Source: Microbacteriaceae bacterium
GTDB taxonomy: Bacteria > Actinomycetota > Actinomycetes > Actinomycetales > Microbacteriaceae
Assembly (NCBI GenBank): GCA_023254555.1
Contig: JALRLI010000019.1
Location: 1 to 16,507, forward strand
Direction of reading: 5' to 3'
Length of the DNA: 16,507 nt
Below, piece after piece: positions 5,900-13,867 of the stretch. The notes under the pieces were generated by a model. It did not search any database and was not told the DNA's origin. It worked only from the letters and a program-made list of their open reading frames with translations. Numbering within the stretch: position 1 is the first letter of the stretch; each line of letters begins with the position of its first letter. The position numbers were made by a program, and so were the translations under genes.

Positions 5900-7177
5900 A
5901 TGCACATCATGTTCGTCTCCGCGCACACTTCGCCGGCTGCATCCCCTGGAAGGGGAGATGCCGGCGGAATGAACGTGTACATTCTCGAACTGTCACGCCA
6001 GCTCGCATCGCTTGGCCACCACATTTCGTTCGTGACGCGGCGGACATCCACTTCAGTTCCGGAGAGCGTGCCACTCGAGCCGGGCATTCACTTGTTCTCC
6101 CTGCAGGCTGGAGCACCAGCGCCTCTGGCGAAATCTGAACTCCCGCCAGTAATGCCTGAGTTCGGGCTCAATCTAGCCAACCTGCTGCAAAGCAACAGTT
6201 TCATCGAGCAGTTCGGCGCCCCAGATATCGTGCATTCCCATTATTGGCTCAGTGCTTTGGCTGTCGAGGCTACGCTGCGTGAGTTAAAAGTCATGGGCGA
6301 GGATGCTCCAGCCACGGCCATCACGTTTCATACTCTTGCCACGACAAAAAGCAGCGCTGCGCGATTTGAGCTGCAGGGAAAAGAGGTCGCGCTGGCTGCG
6401 GGTGGGGAGCGCGTCCTCGCCGAGGCCGAATTAATTCATTCTCAACAAGCACAGAACATCATCCCCGTGAGTGAGTCTGAGCGGTGGGCGATCGGTGAAA
6501 TTGCGGGCGAAGTGCGGGCTGATTCACCTCCCAACGCAATCGTCACACCAGGAGTGGATACTGCTTTCTTTCGGCCGAACAACCAAGAGGTTCGAGGGAG
6601 AGGGCCGAACTCGCGCTACCGCTTAGCTGTGGTTGGCAGAGTGCAGCCGTTCAAGGCACAGCATTTTGCGCTCAACGTGGTGAGCAAACTCATCCCCTTG
6701 CTTCCTGACTCAGTGATCGAGCTGACACTCGGTGGCAGCGCACCCACCGAAGACGCGGCTTACGAACTGGCCCTGCGGGAAACGGTCACGGCCCTCCAGC
6801 TCGAAGCGAACGTATTGTTTACGAGCACCCTCTCACGCGAGCAGGTGCGAGAGATTTTCTCTGAGGCTGATCTGACGGTCATCCCCTCGCTCTCCGAATC
6901 ATTCGGCATGGTCGCGCTCGAATCCGCTGCCTGTGGCACACCCGTCATCGCGACGAACACCGGGGGGCTCGCCAACTCAGTGGCGCACAATTTGAGCGGG
7001 ATATTGCTCGACGACCGCGATCCCGAAGTTTGGGCGCAAGAAATCGCCCAACTTCTGCTCGATTCTGACCGACTGTCGAGCCTGTCTGAATCAGCCAGAA
7101 CCTTTGCCGAACAGCACACCTGGAGCACGTCCGCGCAAGTACTGCTCAAAAACTACGAGCAGCTACTTTCCTCGTGA
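5900..7177 (+). CDS. mshA: D-inositol-3-phosphate glycosyltransferase (mycothiol synthesis)
   Basis: MshA transfers GlcNAc from UDP-GlcNAc to 1L-myo-inositol-1-phosphate, the first committed step of mycothiol synthesis. The 425 residues have the two-lobed GT-B fold of family GT4. The N-terminal lobe has AHTSPAASPGRGDAGGMNVY (9-27 region), the nucleotide/inositol-phosphate binding loop typical of MshA, then DIVHSHYWLS and TFHTLATTKSS. The C-terminal lobe has TPGVDTAFFRP, VVGRVQPFKAQH and SLSESFGMVALESAACGTPVIA, the EX7E motif that binds the sugar nucleotide. The ATG at 5900 has no ribosome site and a -10 box 6 nt upstream, so the mRNA is probably leaderless. Its 3' end overlaps the ino1 3' end by 15 nt, tail to tail; ino1 makes its acceptor substrate. 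Another GT4 sugar specificity cannot be fully excluded, but the GDAGGMNVY match and neighbours favour MshA. Confidence 0.9.
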   Translation: MHIMFVSAHTSPAASPGRGDAGGMNVYILELSRQLASLGHHISFVTRRTSTSVPESVPLEPGIHLFSLQAGAPAPLAKSELPPVMPEFGLNLANLLQSNSFIEQFGAPDIVHSHYWLSALAVEATLRELKVMGEDAPATAITFHTLATTKSSAARFELQGKEVALAAGGERVLAEAELIHSQQAQNIIPVSESERWAIGEIAGEVRADSPPNAIVTPGVDTAFFRPNNQEVRGRGPNSRYRLAVVGRVQPFKAQHFALNVVSKLIPLLPDSVIELTLGGSAPTEDAAYELALRETVTALQLEANVLFTSTLSREQVREIFSEADLTVIPSLSESFGMVALESAACGTPVIATNTGGLANSVAHNLSGILLDDRDPEVWAQEIAQLLLDSDRLSSLSESARTFAEQHTWSTSAQVLLKNYEQLLSS

Positions 7178-8242
7178 CGCCTCCGCGATAAACGTCTCAA
7201 GCTCTTCACGAGCCTCATGGTCTGGCAGCTGAGTTGGCGGCGACTTCATGAAATACGCGGATGCACTGACAATGGGCCCCGAAATTCCAGCGTCTTTCGC
7301 CAGCTTGGCCGCTCGAATCGCATCGATCATCGTTCCCGCCGAGTTCGGAGAATCCCAGACTTCAAGCTTGTACTCAACACTCAGTGGAACATCGCCAAAG
7401 CCGCGGCCCTCTACCCGCACAAAGGCGAATTTTCGATCTTCGAGCCAGGGCACGTGATCACTGGGCCCGATGTGCACATCGTCAGCCGGAAGGTTTGCGG
7501 CGATATTACTCGTGACGGCTTGAGTCTTTGATATCTTTTTAGATTCCAACCGATCCCGTTCGAGCATGTTCTGAAAGTCCATGTTTCCGCCAACATTGAG
7601 TTGGTAGGTTCGATCGATTGCGATTCCGCGCTCTTCCATCAGGTGCATCAGCGCCCGGTGTGTAATCGTTGCACCCACCTGGCTCTTGATGTCATCACCA
7701 ACAATGGGCAAACCCGCCTCGTTGAACTTGGCAGCCCAAACGGGGTCGCTCGCAATGAAGACCGGCACCGCGTTCACGAAGGCAACCCCCGCGTCGAGAG
7801 CGGCCTGAGCGTAAAACCGCACGGCTTCTTCAGAGCCAACCGGTAAGTAACACGCCAACACGTCTGCGTCTGAATCGCGCAATACTCGGGCAACATCGAC
7901 CGGAGAGGTCGTTGATTCTGTGACAGCGTCGCGATAGTACTTACCAAGCCCGTCGAGTGTGGGCCCACGAAGTACCTCGACTTCGAGTTTTGGAACATCA
8001 GCGAATCGAATCGTATTGTTCAACCCACCCCAGATTGCCTCGGAGAGATCGAGACCAACTTTGCTCGCGTCAACATCAAAGGCAGCCACAAATTCGATGT
8101 CCCGAACGTGATACTCACCGAATCGAGTGTGCATGAGCCCCGGGATAACCTGATCGTCATCCGCATCTCGGTAGTATTCGATGCCCTGAACCAGTGCGCT
8201 GACACAGTTTCCGATTCCCGCTAGCGCTACTTTTACTGACAC
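7163..8242 (-). CDS. ino1: Inositol-1-phosphate synthase (myo-inositol-3-phosphate synthase)
   Basis: The NAD-dependent enzyme converts glucose 6-phosphate to 1L-myo-inositol 1-phosphate, precursor of phosphatidylinositol lipids and of mycothiol. From the chosen GTG the protein has 359 residues, the short actinobacterial class. It starts with the Rossmann loop VALAGIGNCVSALVQGIEYY, followed by FVAAFDVDASKVG, NAVPVFIASDP, GDDIKSQVGATITHRAL (active-site region), LNVGGNMDFQNM, SKTQAVTSN, and a C-terminal SVEYKLEVWDSPNSAGTMIDAIR. The frame is open to a TTG at 8257, but that codon lies inside the ribosome site; GTG at 8242 (MSVKVALAG) is preceded by GAGAGG about 5 nt upstream and fits the family. 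It follows the mshB-like gene by 28 nt, so pcnA-mshB-ino1 probably forms one operon. Confidence 0.95.
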   Translation of the reverse strand: MSVKVALAGIGNCVSALVQGIEYYRDADDDQVIPGLMHTRFGEYHVRDIEFVAAFDVDASKVGLDLSEAIWGGLNNTIRFADVPKLEVEVLRGPTLDGLGKYYRDAVTESTTSPVDVARVLRDSDADVLACYLPVGSEEAVRFYAQAALDAGVAFVNAVPVFIASDPVWAAKFNEAGLPIVGDDIKSQVGATITHRALMHLMEERGIAIDRTYQLNVGGNMDFQNMLERDRLESKKISKTQAVTSNIAANLPADDVHIGPSDHVPWLEDRKFAFVRVEGRGFGDVPLSVEYKLEVWDSPNSAGTMIDAIRAAKLAKDAGISGPIVSASAYFMKSPPTQLPDHEAREELETFIAEASRGK

Positions 8243-8270
8243 GCTTCCCTCTCGCAATAGTCAAACATTC

Positions 8271-9038
8271 TTAGTGACCTACCCGAGTGTAGCTTTCGGC
8301 CCCACTCACCTCATGCCGCTGACCGCCGGACAGCACGAATTCAGATCCAACAACGTCGAGCTGGCTCGCATGCTCTGCCATGGCGGTAAGTTTCGCCGGA
8401 AGCACTTCACTGATGTCATACCGCTCGGTTTCACGTGAAACTTGAGCCTGAGTGGCATCCGAACCCTCCGGCAAGACACACCAAAACGGAACATCCAGAC
8501 CGACCGCGGCGGCCCGCGTGAGCTGGTGCGCAAAAACGTGATCAGGATGCCCGTAACCACCGGTTTCGTCGTAGCTAACGAGCGCATCCGCCCCGAAAAC
8601 CAGGGCGAAGTTGATCAAATCTGCCAGCGCTTCAGCAACAGAGGCCCGAACCAAGGCGTTCTCACCCGTGGTTTTTGCGGCAGTCGCTGTGCCATCTGGA
8701 GCCCAAGTCATACCCGAGTCCTCGTACACGCGTGTCGGCAAATCATGCGCGCGTGCCTCCCCCTCGCCAAGAATGGCGTGCTCAGTGACTCCAAGATGAA
8801 TCAGCGCCCGCTCAAGCTCAGCAACTCGATGTGCCGCCAGCCGAGCTGTGCCCTGCAGCGCTTTAAGGGCTGGGTTCGAGATCTCGCCGAGTTCGCCCCG
8901 GGTGAGTGTGAGCACCGCAGCCGAGGCTCCCGACGCGTTCAGTGTGGCAATCGCGCCACCCGTCCAAATTGATTCATCGTCAGGATGAGCGTGTACAAAA
9001 AGTACTCGCTGAGCCCCTCCGAACAAAGTCTGAGTCAC
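8271..9038 (-). CDS. mshB: MshB-type PIG-L deacetylase (GlcNAc-inositol deacetylase)
   Basis: MshB removes the acetyl group from GlcNAc-inositol, step three of mycothiol synthesis. The 255 residues carry the LmbE/PIG-L zinc motifs: HAHPDDES with H18, D20 (general base position) and D21, and YDETGGYGHPDHV with H164 and H167. LTRGELGEI, YEDSGMTW and AEHASQL also match MshB. It is shorter than the M. tuberculosis enzyme (about 303 aa), mainly in the C-terminal half. The close relative Mca (mycothiol conjugate amidase) usually reads GGYPHPDH, so MshB is the better fit; the neighbouring ino1 and mshA support this. The GTG start overlaps the pcnA stop as GTGA, indicating coupled translation. A perfect 14-bp parS core lies in codons 200-204 (VSRET). 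Confidence 0.85.
   Translation of the reverse strand: MTQTLFGGAQRVLFVHAHPDDESIWTGGAIATLNASGASAAVLTLTRGELGEISNPALKALQGTARLAAHRVAELERALIHLGVTEHAILGEGEARAHDLPTRVYEDSGMTWAPDGTATAAKTTGENALVRASVAEALADLINFALVFGADALVSYDETGGYGHPDHVFAHQLTRAAAVGLDVPFWCVLPEGSDATQAQVSRETERYDISEVLPAKLTAMAEHASQLDVVGSEFVLSGGQRHEVSGAESYTRVGH
8427..8442. promoter_or_regulatory. parS site inside the mshB-like gene
   Basis: GTTTCACGTGAAAC at 8428-8441 is the complete 14-bp palindromic core of the ParB-binding parS site; only the outermost bases (G at 8427, T at 8442) differ from the 16-bp form. It encodes Val-Ser-Arg-Glu-Thr in the deacetylase frame. A parB gene is present about 5.5 kb to the right. A chance 14-bp match is very unlikely in a window this size. 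Confidence 0.88.
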
Positions 9039-10471
9039 TGGCCAATGCCTTCAGCTTGGGCCCAGGCCCGAAGCCTCGCTTCGGCTTCTGCCGCACCGAG
9101 CGCACCCTCATCGAGTCGAAGCTCCAGCAAGTACGCATACGCGCGGCCAACCTCACGACCCGGAGGCAGCTGGAGGATGCGCATAATTTCTTCGCCGTTG
9201 AGATCAGGTCTCACCGCCTTGAGTTCCTCTTCTTCACTCAACTGCTCGATGCGAGCTTCGAGGTCGTCGTAGGCGAATTCAAGCCGCTGAGCTTTTCTCA
9301 CGTTCTGGGTGGTTACGTCGGCACGCGTCAGAATGTGGAGTCTCTCGAGCTGGGAATCTGCATCACGAACGTAACGACGAACGGCCGAATCGCTCCAGCC
9401 CTGGTCGCCGTATCCAAAAAATCGCAGATGAAGTTCGATCAGCCGGCACACCGCTTTGATTGTTTCGTTGTCGTACCGAAGTTTTGTAAGACGTTTCTTC
9501 GCCAGCTTCGCCCCCACCACATCGTGGTGATGAAACGTCACACCGCCAGATTCAAATCTCCTCGTTGACGGCTTGCCAATGTCATGAAGCAGTGCCGCCA
9601 ACCTCAGTACGAGGTCGGGTTTGACCGCACCATTGGCTCGCTCATGTTCTAACTCGATTGCTTGCTCAAGCACCTTCAAGCTGTGTTCGTACACGTCTTT
9701 GTGTCGTGCGTGCTCGTCTTGAGTAGCTCGCAGAGCTGTGAACTCGGGCAGAAAAAGTTCAGCAAGGCCGGTGTCGACCAGAAGCCTCAGCCCTGGCACG
9801 GGGTCCGCGGTGAGTAAGAGTTTGTTCAGTTCATCGCGAATTCGCTCCGCCGAGATGATTTCAAGCCGTTCAGCAAACTCTGACATCGCATGTTGTACCT
9901 CAGGGACAACTTCAAATCCGAGCTGCGCTGAGAATCGAGCCGCACGAAGCATTCTGAGCGGATCATCTGTGAAAGAGATCTCGGGTGAAGCCGGCGTGCG
10001 GATTTGCCCGGCGAGAAGGTCGTCAACTCCGGTGTTCACGTCTTCGAGTTTCATCTCAGGCAGTCTGAGCGCAAGTGCGTTGATTGTGAAATCTCGACGG
10101 ATGAGATCTTCGGCCAAGCTGGTTCCAAAGACGACCTCGGGTTTTCTCGAATCAGACGCATACGAATCAGCTCGATAGGTCGTGATCTCAACGGTTTCAC
10201 CGTCAATTCGCGCCGCAATCGTGCCAAACTGGCGTCCAACATCCCAGATTGCCTCGGCCATCGGAGCTATGACCGACTCAATCTGATCAGGGGTCGCTGA
10301 GGTGGTGAAGTCGAGATCCTTCAGCGCTCTGCCAAGCATCGCATCACGCACTGGGCCGCCAACAAGCGCGAATTCATGACCGGCAGCCGAAAAAGCCTCA
10401 GCTAGCCGGTACACCGGTTGTGACTGGGCAATCACGCGTAGCTGTTCGAGTGCCGAAGCGACAGAAACCAT
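9035..10471 (-). CDS. pcnA: CCA-adding tRNA nucleotidyltransferase
   Basis: The enzyme adds or repairs the 3' CCA end of tRNAs using CTP and ATP without a template. The 478 residues have the class II layout. The polymerase-beta-like head domain has LVGGPVRD (36-43), the metal-binding DLDF (52-55), and RRDFTINALAL. The neck and body have DDPLRMLRAARFSAQLGF and ISAERIRDELNKLL. A C-terminal HD-type domain has LLHDIGK near 297-303 and HHHDVVGA, as is usual in actinobacterial members annotated pcnA or cca. The ATG at 10471 has no ribosome site; TACCCT lies exactly 6 nt upstream, indicating a leaderless mRNA. It heads the minus-strand set pcnA-mshB-ino1 and overlaps mshB by 4 nt. Poly(A) polymerase activity is an alternative label but less likely in this phylum. 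Confidence 0.95.
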   Translation of the reverse strand: MVSVASALEQLRVIAQSQPVYRLAEAFSAAGHEFALVGGPVRDAMLGRALKDLDFTTSATPDQIESVIAPMAEAIWDVGRQFGTIAARIDGETVEITTYRADSYASDSRKPEVVFGTSLAEDLIRRDFTINALALRLPEMKLEDVNTGVDDLLAGQIRTPASPEISFTDDPLRMLRAARFSAQLGFEVVPEVQHAMSEFAERLEIISAERIRDELNKLLLTADPVPGLRLLVDTGLAELFLPEFTALRATQDEHARHKDVYEHSLKVLEQAIELEHERANGAVKPDLVLRLAALLHDIGKPSTRRFESGGVTFHHHDVVGAKLAKKRLTKLRYDNETIKAVCRLIELHLRFFGYGDQGWSDSAVRRYVRDADSQLERLHILTRADVTTQNVRKAQRLEFAYDDLEARIEQLSEEEELKAVRPDLNGEEIMRILQLPPGREVGRAYAYLLELRLDEGALGAAEAEARLRAWAQAEGIGQ

Positions 10472-10477
10472 AGTTCT

Positions 10478-10483
10478 AGGGTA
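10478..10483 (-). promoter_or_regulatory. -10 box of pcnA, implying a leaderless mRNA
   Basis: On the minus strand TACCCT (10483-10478) is followed by AGAACT and the ATG of pcnA at 10471, placing the transcription start at the start codon. No Shine-Dalgarno sequence is present. The whole divergent gap to the next gene is 53 nt (10472-10524), which leaves no room for two ordinary 5' leaders. Confidence 0.6.
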
Positions 10484-10512
10484 GTCGCCAGAATCTTCCC
10501 AGCCGCACTCAA

Positions 10513-10518
10513 TAGACT
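10513..10518 (+). promoter_or_regulatory. -10 box of the DUF6049-type gene, implying a leaderless mRNA
   Basis: TAGACT is followed by TTCGGG (6 nt) and the ATG at 10525, the same geometry as at pcnA and mshA. It stands back to back with the pcnA -10 box within one 53-nt divergent gap. No good -35 hexamer is evident for either. Confidence 0.6.
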
Positions 10519-10524
10519 TTCGGG

Positions 10525-12555
10525 ATGCGCATCCTCACGTATTCGCGCACGAATCGTTTCTGGTTCGTGACCGTTTCGGTACTTGCGCTGGCTTTACTTC
10601 TTTCTGTCAATGCGATCGGGACTGCGCGTCAACAGGCGCAAGGTTCTGAGGGTGCCACCGATTCGAATCAGAAGGTGGCGTTCAGCATCGCAGCGAAAAG
10701 CGCAAGCGTCAGCCCGGCTACGCAATCGATTGACATATCCCTCCAGGTTGTGAATGACACAGCTGCCAAGAGTGACAAAGCAGAGGTTGAGTTTTTCATT
10801 TCCCGAACCAAGGTTGCATCGAGCAATGATTTGACAGGGATACTCTCGAATCCAGCGCTTCCTGAGACGCCCTCAACGTCGCTCGTCAGCGTCGATGTCG
10901 CCGCCACTGAGGCGCGTGGCATCACCACCTCCAGCGCCACAATCGATACCGCCAAACTGCAGCTTCCCGTTGACTCCTCACCAGCCGTGTACCCGCTCTA
11001 CGCGCAGCTGACGTTCACAGACGGCACCACCCACGTCGCGGTCACCCCCCTGATTTGGCAAAACGCAACCAGTCCCACCCAGACCCCACTGCACACCATC
11101 GTTCCGCTGGTTTTGCCGAGCACCAAAGATGGGATGCCCAGCACAACAGCCCTCGATGAACTCACCAGGGATGGCGGTGTGCTGAGTGACAATCTGGCGA
11201 GCGCTGAAAAGTACGGCAGTACCCTGGCCATTGACCCAGAACTTATTGCCCAGATTCGTGCCCTTGGCAACAGAGCCCCTGCCGCTGCGCGAACGTTCCT
11301 GGAGAAACTCTCACGCACCACAAACAAAACGTTCGCACTGCAGTACGCGGATGCAGACCTGTCAGCCCAAGCACAGATTGGTTTCACTACCCCTTTACAA
11401 CCAATCGGATTCAACTACATCAGTAAGTCCGAATCGAACGTGGATTACTCAGCATTCACCTACTCGCTCTCGGGTATCGCTTGGCCACGGGCGAATACGG
11501 TCAGTGATTTTTCACTGAACAGTATGCGGCGTTATGGCTTCTCGACGTTCTTACTCGACAGCGAAAACGTGACGGTATCGGGCGCCACTTCAGGCACACT
11601 GCCAGATTCTGCGAGAGCTGTTTCGATGCGAAATTCGCTGCAATCCGCAAGTAGTCAGGCACTGACCGCCGAGAACGAAACCGAACGCGCGCAAGGCAGG
11701 GCTAATCTCATCGCCCAACTCGCCTTTATCAATCAATCCGACGCAGCCTCGGTTCCACTCGTGCTTGGCTTAGACAGGGGGGCTGCCGAGTACCGTCGAG
11801 TGAGTACCTTGCTCGACCAACTCGGTTCGCTCAACTGGTTGCAGAACGCGCCCTTTGAAACAGTTCTCTCGCAAACGGCATCCGCGACTCTCGTATCACA
11901 AGGTGTCGACACTGAACGTATCGATGACCTGAGAAGTGCGCTCCTCCAAGAGCCAGAGATTGATAATTACAGCAGAGTACTCGAAACGCCCTCGTACCTG
12001 ATTCAGCTTCAACGTTCGCGCGTGCTCGGTTTCTTCGCGACCAGCATCGGCGTCAGTTCACCGAATTATGCGCAAATCACAGAGGCCTACTTCGCTCGAG
12101 ACAGGAGCACGCTGAACGGGGTCTATGTTTCAAATGAATCGAAGGCAAATCTTCTCGGAGCTGCGGCACAAATTCCCTTGCAAGTCAGCAATGATTTACC
12201 CTTCACCGCTCAGGTGTATTCAGAAACGACCGCGACAAATTCAAGCGTAATTATTGAGGATGCCAAGTCTAAAGTGACTCCGATTCCAAAGAAGTCCAGC
12301 GTGATAATCACCGTGCCCGTACAAGCTCGCGTGTCATCGGGTAACACAGTGCTCGTCGTGAAGCTGTTTAGTGTTGGCGGCAATCAAATCGATGAAGCAG
12401 TGTTGCCTGTATCAATTAGAAGTAGCTGGGAAGCTATTGCGCTCAGTGTGCTCGGTGTGCTCGTCGCTGCATTCTTCGGCTTCGGCATTTTCCGAAGCTT
12501 CCGGGCAAAGCGTAGTCAGAGTTTTGTGCCAGAAGATGACGGAGCCGGGGATTAG
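10525..12555 (+). CDS. Large exported, membrane-anchored DUF6049-type protein
   Basis: 676 residues with a basic N-terminus and an uncleaved-anchor or signal-peptide-like hydrophobic stretch (FWFVTVSVLALALLLSVNAIG, about 13-32), a long serine/threonine-rich extracytoplasmic region, one C-terminal membrane helix (AIALSVLGVLVAAFFGFGIF, near 640-660) and a short acidic cytoplasmic tail. This topology, the size and the position after pcnA and before trxB match the actinobacterial DUF6049 family (position of M. tuberculosis Rv3909), whose role is unknown but which is usually next to mviN/murJ and therefore suspected to act in envelope assembly. No enzyme motif is visible. Here murJ does not follow; trxB does, 41 nt later, possibly in the same transcript. 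The ATG has a -10 box 6 nt upstream and no ribosome site, so the mRNA is probably leaderless. Confidence 0.82.
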   Translation: MRILTYSRTNRFWFVTVSVLALALLLSVNAIGTARQQAQGSEGATDSNQKVAFSIAAKSASVSPATQSIDISLQVVNDTAAKSDKAEVEFFISRTKVASSNDLTGILSNPALPETPSTSLVSVDVAATEARGITTSSATIDTAKLQLPVDSSPAVYPLYAQLTFTDGTTHVAVTPLIWQNATSPTQTPLHTIVPLVLPSTKDGMPSTTALDELTRDGGVLSDNLASAEKYGSTLAIDPELIAQIRALGNRAPAAARTFLEKLSRTTNKTFALQYADADLSAQAQIGFTTPLQPIGFNYISKSESNVDYSAFTYSLSGIAWPRANTVSDFSLNSMRRYGFSTFLLDSENVTVSGATSGTLPDSARAVSMRNSLQSASSQALTAENETERAQGRANLIAQLAFINQSDAASVPLVLGLDRGAAEYRRVSTLLDQLGSLNWLQNAPFETVLSQTASATLVSQGVDTERIDDLRSALLQEPEIDNYSRVLETPSYLIQLQRSRVLGFFATSIGVSSPNYAQITEAYFARDRSTLNGVYVSNESKANLLGAAAQIPLQVSNDLPFTAQVYSETTATNSSVIIEDAKSKVTPIPKKSSVIITVPVQARVSSGNTVLVVKLFSVGGNQIDEAVLPVSIRSSWEAIALSVLGVLVAAFFGFGIFRSFRAKRSQSFVPEDDGAGD

Positions 12556-12596
12556 GCTGGTCTGGCACTGACAGGAAACTCAGCAGAAAGTTTGAC

Positions 12597-13523
12597 ATGC
12601 ATCAGATTCTGATCATCGGTTCGGGTCCGGCCGGCTTTTCCGCCGCAATTTACGCGGCGCGAGCTGGTTTGAAACCCATCTTGTTCGCGAGCTCTGTTGA
12701 GCCCGGTGGTGAGCTCATGAACACAACTGAAGTAGAGAACTTTCCTGGATTTCCAGACGGCATTCAAGGCCCTGATCTGATGGCCAAAATGCAAGAGCAG
12801 GCTGAGAAGTTCGGTACAGAAGTGAAGTACGAAGACGTTTCTGAGGTTGAGCTGCTCGGTGACGTGAAGAAAGTCATGGTCACCTCAGGTCAGACCTATG
12901 AAGCGAAGTCAGTCATCTTTGCAACCGGGTCTGCTTATAAAAAACTCGGATTGCCAGCTGAAGAACGACTCAGTGGGCACGGTATCTCATGGTGCGCAAC
13001 CTGCGATGGCTTCTTCTTCAAAGAAAAGACAATTGCGGTTGTCGGCGGTGGCGACTCGGCCATGGAGGAAGCGACATTCCTCACCCGATTCGCCTCAAAG
13101 GTCTACGTCATTCACCGTCGAGACACCCTCCGCGCTTCGAAAATCATGCAGCAGCGCGCCTTCGATAATCCAAAAATTGAGTTCATTTTTGACAGCGAAG
13201 TGGCTGATATCGCTGGATCAGACAGCGTGACAGGGCTTACTCTCCGTAATCTGAAAACAGGTGAAACGAGTGAACTCGAGGTTCAGGGTATCTTCGTCGC
13301 AATTGGCACAGATCCCCGCACAAGACTGGTTCATAACCAGCTAGAGCTCACCGCTGAAGGCACAATTGCGGTACAAGATCAGAGCTCAAAGACTTCAGCG
13401 AAGGGTGTTTTTGCCGCTGGTGATGTGATTGACTCGGTTTATCGCCAGGCAATTGTTGCAGCGGGAGCGGGAGCCAAGGCCGCACTCGACGCAGAGCACT
13501 TCCTAGCGTCACTCGAAGACTAA
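12597..13523 (+). CDS. trxB: Thioredoxin reductase
   Basis: TrxB passes electrons from NADPH through FAD and a redox disulfide to thioredoxin in the cytosol. The 308 residues show the low-molecular-weight type in order: FAD-binding IIGSGPAGFSAAIYAARAGL (6-25), GGELMNTTEVENFPGF, ATGSAYKKLG, the redox centre CATC at 133-136 within WCATCDGFF, NADPH-binding VVGGGDSAMEEA shortly after (near 150-161), VIHRRD, and the second FAD motif GVFAAGDVID with YRQAIVAAGAGAKAALDAE. Both cysteines and all three nucleotide sites are intact. The ATG at 12597 has only a weak AGAAAG ribosome site. trxA follows after 17 nt, the classical pair, and the DUF6049-type gene ends 41 nt upstream, so a three-gene unit is likely. 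Confidence 0.97.
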   Translation: MHQILIIGSGPAGFSAAIYAARAGLKPILFASSVEPGGELMNTTEVENFPGFPDGIQGPDLMAKMQEQAEKFGTEVKYEDVSEVELLGDVKKVMVTSGQTYEAKSVIFATGSAYKKLGLPAEERLSGHGISWCATCDGFFFKEKTIAVVGGGDSAMEEATFLTRFASKVYVIHRRDTLRASKIMQQRAFDNPKIEFIFDSEVADIAGSDSVTGLTLRNLKTGETSELEVQGIFVAIGTDPRTRLVHNQLELTAEGTIAVQDQSSKTSAKGVFAAGDVIDSVYRQAIVAAGAGAKAALDAEHFLASLED

Positions 13524-13540
13524 TTTTCAGAGGAGCCCGC

Positions 13541-13867
13541 ATGAGCGCACCAATCACAGTGACCGAACGTAACTTTGACGAGCTCGTTCTCGGCAGCGAG
13601 ATACCGGTACTCGTCGACTTTTGGGCCGTGTGGTGTGGCCCCTGTCGAGCGGTTGCCCCGGTACTGGATGAAATCGCTCAAGAATACGATGGACAGGTCT
13701 TAGTGGCAAAGGTCAATGTCGATGAGGAGCCTGGCCTCGCCGCCAAGTTCAAAATCACGTCAATCCCGACCATGAAAATTTTCGTGTCCGGTCGTGAAGA
13801 GAAAAACCTCGTTGGTGCGATGCCAAAAGTCGCGATTGAACAGAAGTTCAAAGAGTACTTGGCGTAA
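13541..13867 (+). CDS. trxA: Thioredoxin
   Basis: Thioredoxin reduces protein disulfides (ribonucleotide reductase, peroxiredoxins and others) and is recharged by the adjacent TrxB. The 108 residues form a single thioredoxin fold with the active site WCGPC at 31-35 (C32 and C35, the same numbering as E. coli) and the cis-proline in TSIPTMKIF. VLVDFWA and DEEPGLAAKFKI are also typical. ATG at 13541 is preceded by GAGGAG with 5 nt spacing, a good ribosome site 17 nt after trxB ends. The gene runs into a convergent hairpin shared with parB. Confidence 0.97.
   Translation: MSAPITVTERNFDELVLGSEIPVLVDFWAVWCGPCRAVAPVLDEIAQEYDGQVLVAKVNVDEEPGLAAKFKITSIPTMKIFVSGREEKNLVGAMPKVAIEQKFKEYLA

Noticed and set aside
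8442..8972. Plus-strand 176-codon open frame opposite the mshB-like gene
   Set aside because: The minus strand encodes a protein with intact zinc motifs; the plus-strand translation is arginine-rich shadow sequence without a domain.
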